Shown one piece after another: positions 47,143 through 56,500 of a stretch of 64,000 nt of DNA. The translations under genes were made by a program, and so were the position numbers. Position 1 is the first letter of the stretch, and every line of letters starts with the position of its first letter. The notes under the pieces are model-generated. The model had not been told where the DNA came from. It saw only the letters and a program-made list of their open reading frames with translations, and made no database searches. Origin of the DNA: Methylobacter sp. (GTDB lineage Bacteria; Pseudomonadota; Gammaproteobacteria; Methylococcales; Methylomonadaceae); contig JAUXXQ010000054.1 in the NCBI GenBank assembly GCA_030684815.1, positions 1 through 64,000 of the forward strand. Reading direction: 5' to 3'.

Positions 47143-50100
47143 TCATTCAATGGCCTCAAGCGACTCTATCACCTGGTACTCCGCCATCCGGTCGACAAAC
47201 TTGGCGACGGTCGCGGCTTCGAACAAAATATTGACCGGCACCTCGATATTAAACAGCTCCTGCACTTTTGCCGTCACCTGCACGCAGGACAACGAATGCC
47301 CGCCCAGCTCAAAGAAATCGTCATGAATACTCAGTTGCTGGATACCCAGTACTTCCCGCCAAATATCGGCCACGGCTTGTTCCGCTTCATCGCGCGGCGC
47401 AACGTACGACGGTGCGTTGTCGGTTTGGTTTGTTGGCGCAGGCAGCGCATTGCGATCCAGCTTGCCGTTGGCGTTCAACGGCATGGCATCCAGCCACAGC
47501 CAAGCCGACGGCAGCATGTACTCCGGCAAACTGTCTTTGATGTGCGCTTTTAAATCTTCCATATCAGACACCTTGCCTGACTCCCCGACCAGGTATGCAG
47601 TCAGGCGTTTATTGCCCGGCACGTCCTCGCGAACGACCACCGCCACCGCTTTTATCGCCGGATGCCGAAGTAAGCAGGTCTCGATTTCGCCCAGCTCTAT
47701 CCGGTAGCCCCTGATTTTGACCTGTTGATCGAGGCGGCCTAAAAACTCGATATTGCCGTCGACCAGGTAGCGCACCCTGTCGCCGGTTCTATACAGTCTG
47801 CCTCCGTCCGCGCCGAACAGATCGGGGATAAACCTTTCCGCAGTCAGCCCGGCTTGCCCAAGATAACCGCGGCTGATGCCATCGCCGCCGACCAGCAGTT
47901 CGCCTGCGACACCGACAGGCAACAGTTGCAGCGCATCGTCGACCACGTGCATGCGCATATTGTCGATCGGTTTGCCTATCGGCACGGTATTTTCGCCTTG
48001 CGGCTGGGTAATAGCGTAAACACTACTCCACACCGTAGCTTCGGTGGGGCCGTATTCGTTAAACAAGGCCGTATCCGGTAAGCGATTGAAATGCAGCTTA
48101 GTGAGCGGATTGGTGCAGGTTTCTCCAGCAACAATGATGGTCTTTAAGGTTTTCAGAGCAACCGTCGGCACATGCTCCAGCAACAGTTCATAAAGCGACG
48201 GCAGCGCCAGCAGATGTGTTACCTGATGGCATTCGATCAGTGCGCCCAGAGTGACCGAATTCTTAATCTGGTCATCCTCCGGCAAACACAAACAGCCGCC
48301 CTGGCTCAGCACCCAGAAAATCCCAGCCACGGAGCTGTCGAACGCGAACGACGACAACAGCAGATAACAGCCGACCGGCTCCTTGTAATAGGCGCTTCTG
48401 GCACAGGTGGAGTGCATCAAGTTGCCGTGGCTGACCACCACGCCTTTAGGTTTCCCGGTCGAACCCGAGGTGTAAATAACATAAGCCGCGTGGCCTGCAT
48501 GCAGCGGTACTTCCGGGTTATCGCTGCTGTAACCGGCATAGGCCTCAACATCATCCACGCAAATCGTCGTCCTATCGCCGCAATCCAGACTGGGCAGCAG
48601 TGCGGTGCTGGTCAACAGCCATTTGCAACCGGCATCCCTTAGCAAATACGCCTGGCGATCTTTGGGATAAGCCGGATCGACCGGCACATACACCGCACCG
48701 GCTTTGAGTATCGCCAATATTCCGACCACCATTTCCGGGCAGCGCTGGATGCACAAGGCGACGCGCTTTTCTGGCCCCGCGCCGTGCGCCCGCAACCACT
48801 GCGCCAGGCGGTTGGCCTGCGTATTAAGCTCGGCATAGCTAAGACGCTGTTCCCGATAGACTAACGCGACGGCTTGCGGATGTTGCCGGGCAACGGCTTC
48901 AAAATCGCGGTGTATCGTGCCGCTCGGGTAATCGACGCCGGTTGAGTTCCATTCCGCCAGCTGTTTGCGCTCGGGTATCGTCAACAGCGGCAGTTCCGAC
49001 AAACGGCTGTCGGGATAGGCAAGCATGCCGTGCAACAGACATTGAAAATGACCGATCAGCCTTAAAACCGTGGCGCGGGACAGCAGGTCGCTACGGTACT
49101 GGAACGAGGCGGCCAAGCCCTGCTTGGTTTCCGCCATCAGCAAGGCAATATCGAATTGCGCGGCGGCCTCTTCCAGTGCGTAGCTTTCGATCGACAAACC
49201 TGCCCACTCCAGCGCAATTCCCGGCATGCCCAAAGCCAGCTCGGCAGCGTCGGATGCGCCGCCGCTTTGCAGCGCGAACCAGGCGCGGTAAAACGCCGAC
49301 GCGCCCTGCTCCCGCTTGGGCTGCAATTTTTCGACTAGTAGCGAAAACGGATAATACTGATGTGTTAGCGCATCCAGCACGGTCGCGTTGACCTCGGCCA
49401 GGTAATCGCTAAAGCGTTGCTCGGCGGCAGGGTGCGAACGCAGCGATACGGGGTTGACGAAATAACCGACGGTATTGGCAAATTCCCGTTTCGGCCTGCC
49501 CAACGTCGGCGAGCCGACGATGATGTCCTGCTGGCCGCTGTAGCGGTAAAGCAGGGTTTTGAACACGGTCAGCAACAGCGTGTATAAGGTCGTATGATGT
49601 TCGGCAGCCAATCGTTTAAGCTGCTGCAACGTATCCGGCCCGATATTCAGCGTTTCCGCGCGGCCCCGGCATGACGGCGAAGCGGCGGTTTGCCGCTCGG
49701 TGGGCAAAGCTAGTTCCGGCAGCTCGCCGGACAACTGCCGTTGCCAGTATTGCCAGTCCTGCTCGGACTGTACGTCCGCCAGATAGGCCGATTGCCAAGC
49801 CACATAACAGGCATAATTCGCCGCAGGCTTAGGCAAATCCTGGACCTGCCCTAGATAATACGCCTTGAATTCTTCCAGCAGGATCGACAGTGAGCGAAAA
49901 TCGACGATGATGTGATGCGCGCAAAACGCCAGCACATGATCCTCATCGGCACAGCTGAACAACGCTGCTCTCAGTAACGGCCCGCGCTCTAAATCGAACG
50001 GTTTGCTCATGAAAGCGGAGAGAGTTTCATCTCGCTGCTGCTCGTCATCGCAAGTCACGCAGTCCAGTTGGGGCTGGAGCCCGGCAAGCTGGACGCCCAC

Positions 50101-52458
50101 TGTCCGGTGGTCGTGCCGGTCAAGCCGGAAGCCGCTATGCAATTGCGCATGGCGCTTGAACAGCAGAGCCAATGCGCCCTGCAATTTCGTTTTATCAAGC
50201 TTGCCTTGGATGCGCATTGCAACCGGCATGTTATACAGCGGACTGTCTTTTTCTATCTGGCTAACGGTCCACAGCGCCTGTTGACCGAACGATAACGGCT
50301 GCTCATCGTTGTCTTCAACCGCCACCGGAACAAGTTGCGCTTGACCAATCTTAGCCAACTTTAGAGCCTGCTCCGCACACGCCGCCAGGGAATGATTGCC
50401 GAGCAGCTGCGCCACCGGAAAATCGATAGCCAGCAACTCATCGATAAAGTATTTCAGCTCCACCGCTTTTAGCGAGTCCATGCCCAGACTCGGCAGCGGT
50501 CGCGCCATATCGAGAGCTTCGATGGCCAAGCCGCTCAGCACCGCCACCTTTTCGGCCAGGCACTGCGCCAGTAAGCGCGCGCCCTCAACATCCGCAACCG
50601 ACAGCAAGGCCTGCCGCAATAAAGTCCGCTCCAGGCTACTCGAAGGTTCAGCCGTGTCAGTTTGCGCCGGTTCTACGCCGCCTCCGCCGTTCAAGTCATC
50701 GACGGCAACAACCTTAAGTTGCTGCTGTTCGAAAGCCTGCCTACACGCCGAGCGCCTGACTTTGCCGCTACTGGTTTTTAAAATCGCCCCAGGCTTCAAC
50801 AGCATCACGGTATCGGCCTGCATGCCGCATTCCTCGACCAACCGGGCGCGTATCGCGGCAAACTCGGCCCGGTAATCGGGCTGCCTTAGGCGGTTGCGTT
50901 TCAGTTCCGCCAACACGACCAGCTTTTCGCCGTTGTCTCCGCTCACCGCAAAGGCGGCCGCACAGCCGGGATTTATCGCATCCGTTGCAGCGTCTACCGC
51001 GTACTCTAAATCATGGGGATAATAATTGCGCCCCCGGATGATGATCAAGTCCTTCAGCCGTCCGGAAACGAACAATTCGCCGCCTTCGATAAAACCCAAA
51101 TCACCGGTGCGCAGCCAGCAATCTTGGTCGCCTGCATCGCCGATGAAAGCCTGCCCGGTGGCCGGTGAATTTTGCCAATAACCCAGACTGACACTGGGGC
51201 CGCCGAGTTGAATCTCGCCGATTCGGCCGCCACTGCACGACTCGTCGGTTTCGGGATCGACGATGCGAATCCGTTGCGCGGCGTCGACATCGATGTTGCC
51301 GCAGCCGACCAGATGCCGAACCTGATCATCGTCGGCCATGGCCGGACACACCTTACCTTGTTCAAGGTCATCCTTGTTAAAGGCCGCCACGACAGGATCG
51401 GCATTTTTAGCGCCGCCGGTAGCCAGCAAGGTTGCTTCCGCCAAGCCGTAACAGGGATAAAAGGCTTTGTGGCTAAATCCGCAGGCTGCGAAAGCGTTAG
51501 TAAAGCGATCCAGGGTATCGGGATTAATCGGTTCGGCGCCGTTGAAGGCTAACTGCCAGCAGCCAAGATCAAGGCCCACTTTTTCTTCGGCGGTGATTTT
51601 CCGCGCGCACAGCTCGAATGCAAAATTCGGCCCGCCGCTGGTGTGGGCGTGATAATCGCTAATCGCTTGCAGCCAACGGACGGGTTTTTCCAGGAACGCC
51701 ATCGGCGACATCAAAATAGCGCTGGCCCCGCAATACAATGGCTGCATGACGTTGCCGATCAAGCCCATGTCATGGTAAAGCGGCAGCCAGCCGACGACTG
51801 TTGAATCCGAATTGTGCCCGAAGCGCCGCTTGATCAGCCGCTGGTTCGCCATCAAGTTGCCGTGGCTGATCATCACGCCCTTGGCGTTGCCGGTGGAACC
51901 CGAGGTGTATTGCAGGAAAGCCGGATCATGGTCATGCAATGTCGGCAAACGCCAGCCGCTTGAATCGACGGCGACAAGATTGTCGGTAATCAGCCACCGC
52001 TTATCTAACAAACCAACACCGCCGCCTGCAAATTGCCCCACTGCATTGGCGACGCTCTGCGTACTGAGTATCACGGCCGCCCGGCTGTCATCGATGATTG
52101 CCTGCAAACGCGGCATGTGGCGGCCATTGGTCGGCGGATAAGCCGGCACCGCAATCGTGCCGGCGTAAAGACAGGCAAAAAACGCGACGATATAGTCCAA
52201 ATCCGGAGGATACAGCAAAATAGCGCGCTCGCCCTGCAACCCCAGCGCCTGTAACTGCGCGGCCAGCTGTCTGGCCTGCAAATCCAGCTCGCCGTAGGTC
52301 AGCGACTTAGTTGGATGTTCGCCGTTTTCCAGGAAGGTATAGGCGGTGCGATGTGTTTGCAGCTCCGCCCGTAACTGTAATATTGCAATCAGGGATGTGG
52401 CGTTGGCAATCAATGCATCCTCATCTACGCCATCAAAACTGTGTTGTTTGTTTAACAT
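47143..52458 (-). CDS. Hybrid loading NRPS: FAAL-ACP-C(starter)-A(His-like)-T
   Basis: 1771 residues from ATG 52458; the open frame extends 135 codons upstream, but that part overlaps the ankyrin gene and is not real. Fatty-acyl-AMP ligase about 15-590 (LQYTSGSTGNAKGV 182-195, WLPLYHDMGLIG 224-235, FNGAEP 305-310, CYGLAEATLL 336-345, TGDLG 451-455). Acyl carrier domain LGMDSLKAV with Ser662. Starter condensation domain about 715-1160 (HHIIVDF 848-854). Adenylation domain with FDSSVAGIFW, HLLALPSLY and NEYGPTEATVWSSV, code DSALIAEVWK (His-like). Carrier LGGHSLSCV near the C-terminus. It activates a free fatty acid and joins it to the first residue, so the product is a lipopeptide. The chain length of the acid cannot be read from the sequence. 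Confidence 0.93.
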   Translation of the reverse strand: MLNKQHSFDGVDEDALIANATSLIAILQLRAELQTHRTAYTFLENGEHPTKSLTYGELDLQARQLAAQLQALGLQGERAILLYPPDLDYIVAFFACLYAGTIAVPAYPPTNGRHMPRLQAIIDDSRAAVILSTQSVANAVGQFAGGGVGLLDKRWLITDNLVAVDSSGWRLPTLHDHDPAFLQYTSGSTGNAKGVMISHGNLMANQRLIKRRFGHNSDSTVVGWLPLYHDMGLIGNVMQPLYCGASAILMSPMAFLEKPVRWLQAISDYHAHTSGGPNFAFELCARKITAEEKVGLDLGCWQLAFNGAEPINPDTLDRFTNAFAACGFSHKAFYPCYGLAEATLLATGGAKNADPVVAAFNKDDLEQGKVCPAMADDDQVRHLVGCGNIDVDAAQRIRIVDPETDESCSGGRIGEIQLGGPSVSLGYWQNSPATGQAFIGDAGDQDCWLRTGDLGFIEGGELFVSGRLKDLIIIRGRNYYPHDLEYAVDAATDAINPGCAAAFAVSGDNGEKLVVLAELKRNRLRQPDYRAEFAAIRARLVEECGMQADTVMLLKPGAILKTSSGKVRRSACRQAFEQQQLKVVAVDDLNGGGGVEPAQTDTAEPSSSLERTLLRQALLSVADVEGARLLAQCLAEKVAVLSGLAIEALDMARPLPSLGMDSLKAVELKYFIDELLAIDFPVAQLLGNHSLAACAEQALKLAKIGQAQLVPVAVEDNDEQPLSFGQQALWTVSQIEKDSPLYNMPVAMRIQGKLDKTKLQGALALLFKRHAQLHSGFRLDRHDHRTVGVQLAGLQPQLDCVTCDDEQQRDETLSAFMSKPFDLERGPLLRAALFSCADEDHVLAFCAHHIIVDFRSLSILLEEFKAYYLGQVQDLPKPAANYACYVAWQSAYLADVQSEQDWQYWQRQLSGELPELALPTERQTAASPSCRGRAETLNIGPDTLQQLKRLAAEHHTTLYTLLLTVFKTLLYRYSGQQDIIVGSPTLGRPKREFANTVGYFVNPVSLRSHPAAEQRFSDYLAEVNATVLDALTHQYYPFSLLVEKLQPKREQGASAFYRAWFALQSGGASDAAELALGMPGIALEWAGLSIESYALEEAAAQFDIALLMAETKQGLAASFQYRSDLLSRATVLRLIGHFQCLLHGMLAYPDSRLSELPLLTIPERKQLAEWNSTGVDYPSGTIHRDFEAVARQHPQAVALVYREQRLSYAELNTQANRLAQWLRAHGAGPEKRVALCIQRCPEMVVGILAILKAGAVYVPVDPAYPKDRQAYLLRDAGCKWLLTSTALLPSLDCGDRTTICVDDVEAYAGYSSDNPEVPLHAGHAAYVIYTSGSTGKPKGVVVSHGNLMHSTCARSAYYKEPVGCYLLLSSFAFDSSVAGIFWVLSQGGCLCLPEDDQIKNSVTLGALIECHQVTHLLALPSLYELLLEHVPTVALKTLKTIIVAGETCTNPLTKLHFNRLPDTALFNEYGPTEATVWSSVYAITQPQGENTVPIGKPIDNMRMHVVDDALQLLPVGVAGELLVGGDGISRGYLGQAGLTAERFIPDLFGADGGRLYRTGDRVRYLVDGNIEFLGRLDQQVKIRGYRIELGEIETCLLRHPAIKAVAVVVREDVPGNKRLTAYLVGESGKVSDMEDLKAHIKDSLPEYMLPSAWLWLDAMPLNANGKLDRNALPAPTNQTDNAPSYVAPRDEAEQAVADIWREVLGIQQLSIHDDFFELGGHSLSCVQVTAKVQELFNIEVPVNILFEAATVAKFVDRMAEYQVIESLEAIE

Positions 52459-52504
52459 ATCTGCCCTACTCTCTTTGTATGAGTCGTCTGTTGAGTTGCA
52501 GTCT

Positions 52505-52602
52505 TGTAGGCAGGAATAAGCCCGTTTGAGCGACAGCGAAAATGGGGGCCGGCAAACGCCATCTCGCACTACCGCTTGGACGGCCTTATTCCGGCCTGCG
52601 TT
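52505..52602. repeat. Imperfect palindromic element overlapping the end of the ankyrin gene
   Basis: GCAGGAATAAGCC at the left end mirrors GGCCTTATTCCGGCCTGC at the right end, with smaller stems (GGGGGCCGGCAAACGCC) inside. The right end supplies the last codons (QRRPE) and the TAA stop of the ankyrin gene at 52586. It lies between that gene and the FAAL-NRPS start. Confidence 0.5.
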
Positions 52603-53149
52603 GCTGATAATCGGCAGCAAGTTCCAAATCGGTCGGCACATGAAAATCCAGTCGATCCCGGCAATAATTTCGCCAGTCCTCCGAAATCCGATCAAACACG
52701 ACATCCTCCCCGAGCCACATCGACGCGGTGACGCTAAAATCCTGGTGCAAATAGACCACTGAATCGTCCTCCAGCGCTTGCTGTGTCTGCCAATAGGGAA
52801 ATTGAGCGAACGCTTGAACTGGATAGGCTTTGCAATACGGACGGACAGGCCTTCCTGACGCAATGCCGCTGTTTTGCTCCGCCTGTTGTAGCAGCATTGC
52901 CACTTCCATCTGCGCGGCCGCCAAGGCGATTTGATAAGGCGTCCTGAGATCGCGACCGCTATTGACTACATTGGCCCCGGCTTCAAGCAAAAGCAGAACC
53001 ATAACCGAGTCGCCACGACCGGCTGCCCAGTTCAATGCCGTCCAACCGTAATCGTCTATTTTCTCCAAATCCTCGCCGCCTTCAATCAACGCTTGCACCT
53101 GATTAACGTCACCTGCTTTCACGGCTTCGATCATTTGAGGTTTATTCAT
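52586..53149 (-). CDS. Ankyrin-repeat protein of unknown function heading the NRPS operon
   Basis: 187 residues, no signal peptide. Residues about 1-95 form two to three ankyrin repeats (MIEAVKAGDVNQVQALIEGG, YGWTALNWAAGRGDSVMVLL, LRTPYQIALAAAQMEVAMLL). The remaining 95 residues (PYCKAYPVQAFAQFPYWQTQ, then DFHVPTDLELAA) match nothing I recognise. The ATG at 53149 has AAGGGCGG upstream. The FAAL-NRPS start follows 127 bases after the stop, so co-transcription is likely. Ankyrin repeats bind proteins; a role in assembling or regulating the synthetase is possible but unproven. The last five codons may come from a palindromic repeat. A diverged copy of its first codons exists at 61966 and of its leader at 62895. 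Confidence 0.75.
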   Translation of the reverse strand: MNKPQMIEAVKAGDVNQVQALIEGGEDLEKIDDYGWTALNWAAGRGDSVMVLLLLEAGANVVNSGRDLRTPYQIALAAAQMEVAMLLQQAEQNSGIASGRPVRPYCKAYPVQAFAQFPYWQTQQALEDDSVVYLHQDFSVTASMWLGEDVVFDRISEDWRNYCRDRLDFHVPTDLELAADYQQRRPE

Positions 53150-53158
53150 AAACCGCCC

Positions 53159-53197
53159 TTACCTTATAACTATGTGGAAAATACTAAAGAAGCTCAT
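53159..53197 (-). CDS. Micro-ORF 2 of the leader (12 codons), coupled to micro-ORF 1
   Basis: MSFFSIFHIVIR then stop, starting by an ATGA overlap with the end of micro-ORF 1 and ending nine bases before the ankyrin ATG. The copy at 61976-62008 reads MKFFSIFHIL, also with the ATGA overlap. Conservation of frame, start and overlap in both copies suggests it may be translated; it may also simply reflect recent duplication. Confidence 0.35.
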   Translation of the reverse strand: MSFFSIFHIVIR

Positions 53198-53265
53198 GGC
53201 ATCGCCGGACTGGGGCTAAATTGCTTCAACACGTGGTAGACGATTGGCTGCAATCTTTTCCTCAT
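53194..53265 (-). CDS. Micro-ORF 1 of the leader (23 codons)
   Basis: Starts MRKRLQPIVYHVLKQF and ends PAMP, then TGA. The copy at 62005-62076 has exactly the same length, starts MRKRWPPIVNCVLEQF, and ends with the same PAMP and the same overlap with micro-ORF 2. The third, shorter copy at 62895-63020 begins MRKGLPSIVF but stops early. Candidate leader peptide; function unknown. Confidence 0.35.
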   Translation of the reverse strand: MRKRLQPIVYHVLKQFSPSPAMP

Positions 53266-53311
53266 AGCTGTTTTCGATGTAACCGATTTAGCCGGAACAA
53301 TTTCAGAACTC

Positions 53312-53494
53312 TTGAACAAGGCTTTTCAATTCATAAGCTCGCCTGTTCATTGGAAAGCTATTGAGCGTTTGGCTGACTATATTCTTAACAACAGGGAAAA
53401 CACCATTAGCTGTGAACAAGCGATTGCCGTGCTCGACAAAAGCATAAGAAATGAATTCTTAGAGTTTCCTTTCCCTGATAGTCCTTCTGCTTGA
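53312..53494 (+). CDS. Doubtful small open frame, 60 codons
   Basis: Starts with TTG and has no clear ribosome binding site. The hydrophilic, helical composition (HWKAIERLADYILNNREN) is protein-like, and the frame is open further upstream without an ATG. It points toward the convergent RND pump gene. It could be the tail of a lost gene. Not recognised. Confidence 0.25.
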   Translation: MNKAFQFISSPVHWKAIERLADYILNNRENTISCEQAIAVLDKSIRNEFLEFPFPDSPSA

Positions 53495-53500
53495 TTCGTT

Positions 53501-56500
53501 TTATTTACAGACAGGGGTTCCTGCATGTTGAGAACCTTTGCCTAAAATGGCATAACAAACCGGCGTCAATATCAGGCTGGCGGCCATGCCCAGCAACAGG
53601 CCCGACGACAGGGACAAGGTCATCGGAATCAGAAATTGTGCTTGGGGGCTGGTTTCCAGCAGAGCGGGCAAAAATCCGGCAAAGTTGGTCAGGAAGGCCA
53701 AAAATATCGGCCGGAACCGTGAGGTGCAGGCTTCGCAAATCAGTTCTGTAATCGGCTTTTGCGGGTCGTGGTGTTCTTTCATATAATCCAGCAACACCAG
53801 ACTGTCGTTGACGACCACGCCGCTGGCCGCGATCATCCCGACCAACGACTCCATCGACAAAGGCAACCCTGCCAAGCCGTGCGCGATAACCGCGCCGCAC
53901 CAGGCGACTGGAGCGGCCAGCAGGAAAATCAGCGGCTTTAGATACGAGCGGAACGGCACCGCGATCAGCACGTAAATCACCAGCAGCGAGATCAGGGTGT
54001 ATTGCCCCAAGGCCTCGGTCATGGCTTGCTGTTCCTGACGCTCCTGACCGATGGTGATGCTCAGGCCGGGGTGGTTCAAACGCAGGTTTTTCAGCGCCCC
54101 GGTTTCCAGCCCCGCATAGATGGCGTTGATATCGGCTTTTTGCGAATCCACTCGCGCCTGCACTTTCAGTACCCGGCGGCGATCTTGCCGGATTAGTTTG
54201 GCGACGCCGGGGGTTAATATCACTTTAGCCAGTGTGCCTAAAGGCGCATGCTGACCGTCCGGCAGTTGCACCGGCAGCGCCGCCAGACTATCCAGCGACT
54301 GGCGTTCATCGCGCGGGTAACGCACCATCACCTTGACTTCATTACGCCCACGCTGCAAGCGTTGCACTTCATCGCCATAGTAGCCGTGGCGGACTTGCTC
54401 GGACAAATCTTCAAGGCGCAAGCCCAAACGTTCCGCTTCCGGCTTCAAGGTCAGGCGGATTTCCGGCTTGCCCGGTTCGCCGGAATCCACCACATCGTAA
54501 ACGCCCGGATAATCGGCAAGCGATCGCTTGAGTTGAGCCGCAGCCTTGGGCAGCAGTTCAGGGTCGGCGGCACCGAGATCAAACTCGATGTCGTAAGGTA
54601 CGTCGCCTTCTTTGTATAGAAAATCGATCTTAGTGCGGCCCAAATCGCCGACGCGCTTGCGCCACTCATTGATGAAATCCTCGACGACTATCCGTTGCCG
54701 CCCTTCCTCTGAAAATTCGGTCCAGAAACCGGCGCCGTGCTCCCAGATCATGGTTTCCAATCCGACAACGACGCTGGCTTTCTTGGGATCATGGTTTGCG
54801 CTGCCTATGCCATCCAATTCATCGCGCAGAGTAAAAAACGCCTGTTCCACCTGCCGCGCCCGGCCGCGCATTTCGCTGTAAGGCGCATCCTGCGGCGAGG
54901 CCAGGGAAACCCAGAAACTGTCCTTGACGACATCCGCCTGCAGGGACATGCGCAGTCGACCGCTGTCCAGCCATGCGCCGCACAGGAGTATCAATACCAA
55001 GAAACCGGTGACGGTCAGGTAACGCCAGTCCAGGGCGCGTTGTAAAAACGGGCGGTAGTAGCGGTCGACAAACTGCTCCAGGCCGCGGTTAAGCTTTTCC
55101 CGCAAACGTTCCAGTCTGGAGGAAGATATTGCTGTACGATTTGGCGCGGCCAGATGCGAGGGTAGAATCAGTAGCGCCTCAATCAGCGAAAACACCAAGG
55201 TCAAAATCATCACCAGACAGATCGGCTTCATCATCTGCCCCGCCCATCCGGGCAGGAACAATCCCGGCAAAAAGGCCACCAGAGCCACCAGCACCGACAA
55301 AATCACCGGCAAAGCCACCGCCTGTACGCCGCGAATCGCACCGGCAAGACTGGCCTCGGCATCTTGACCGTCCTGCTGATGCGAATATACACTTTCGCCG
55401 ATAATAATCGCGTCATCCACCAAGATGCCCATCGCCAGCAGAAAGCCGAACAACGACAACATGTTGAGCGACACATCCAACGCTGGCATCAGCCATAATG
55501 CGCCGAGCACCGAGGTAAAAATGCCCACACCGGCCCAGACCGCCACGCGCAGCCGCAAAAACAAGGTCAACACCAAACACACCAGCACAAAGCCGCCGAG
55601 GCCGTCTTCCACCAGCGTGCGCACCCGTTCGTCGTAAGCCTGCGAGTCATCCCACCAGGTCGTCATCAGCAAACCTTCCGGTAGTTGCGGCTGCATGTCG
55701 GCGACATAGCCCTTGACGCGGCGCGCCACTTCGACGGAGCTGTATTGGGTATGGATTTCCCAGCCTTGGGCGGTCTCGCCGTTATGATGCCATTCCCACA
55801 GCCGCTCTTCCAGGCCGTCGCGGATCACGGCGACTTCACCCAGATGCAAGCGCGTGCCATCGGCATGGGTGCGCAATACCAGATTGCCTATACTGAGCGC
55901 GTCCTGGGCCTTGCCCTTGACTCTAAGTTGTAATTCGCCTGACGGCGTTTTTACCAGTCCGCCCGACTGATCCAGCGAAGCGCGGCGCACCGCTTCGGTG
56001 ACATCGTGCAAGGACAGGTGATATTGATTCAGCTTGGCGGAAGACACCTCGATAGCGATCTCATAAGGGATTTCACCGTAATTACGCACCCGAAGCACGC
56101 CTGGAATCTGTTCAAGGTCTGCGCGAATGCGCTCGCCGAAGCGTTGCAGGGTGAGCGGATCGGTAGACCCGTGCAAGGCCACCCAGATAACGCCGTCATC
56201 GCCATCGCGGGTGGCCGGTTGTATGTCTATTTTTTCCAGATCTTTCGGCAGCCGGGGGATGTTTTGGATACGGCCGCGCAGGGAACTAATGATCTGATCC
56301 TGATCATAATCCGGTAACATCGACACCTTGACGGTGCATCGGCCTTCGTGAATCTCACTGTTCAGCCGCTTGACCCCCGGCATATCGATGATTGCTTCTT
56401 CGATACGCACACATACCGATTCTTCTATTTCCAGCGGCCCCGCTCCCGGATACTCCGCCGTAACCTCGATCTGCTGAGGACTGAAACGGGGAAACACCTC

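Larger units (their letters stand above)
53150..53300 (-). promoter_or_regulatory. NRPS-operon leader, copy 1 of a three-fold repeated region
   Basis: About 150 bases upstream of the ankyrin gene recur at 61967-62110 (about 80% by eye) and 62895-63020 (less, strongest in the TTTTCGATGTAA and TTTCCTCAT parts). The region probably contains the promoter of the biosynthetic operon. I cannot assign -35/-10 boxes with confidence. Confidence 0.6.

Noticed and set aside
47143-52458. Starter as a polyketide synthase hybrid
   Set aside because: The N-terminal ligase is FAAL-type and is followed directly by ACP and C domains; no ketosynthase or acyltransferase motif is present anywhere in the window.
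52459-52863. N-terminal extension of the FAAL-NRPS frame by 135 codons
   Set aside because: This stretch is the ankyrin gene read in another frame and contains no domain. The ATG at 52458 starts the usual FAAL beginning and is also the point matched by the duplicated copy at 61808-61966.
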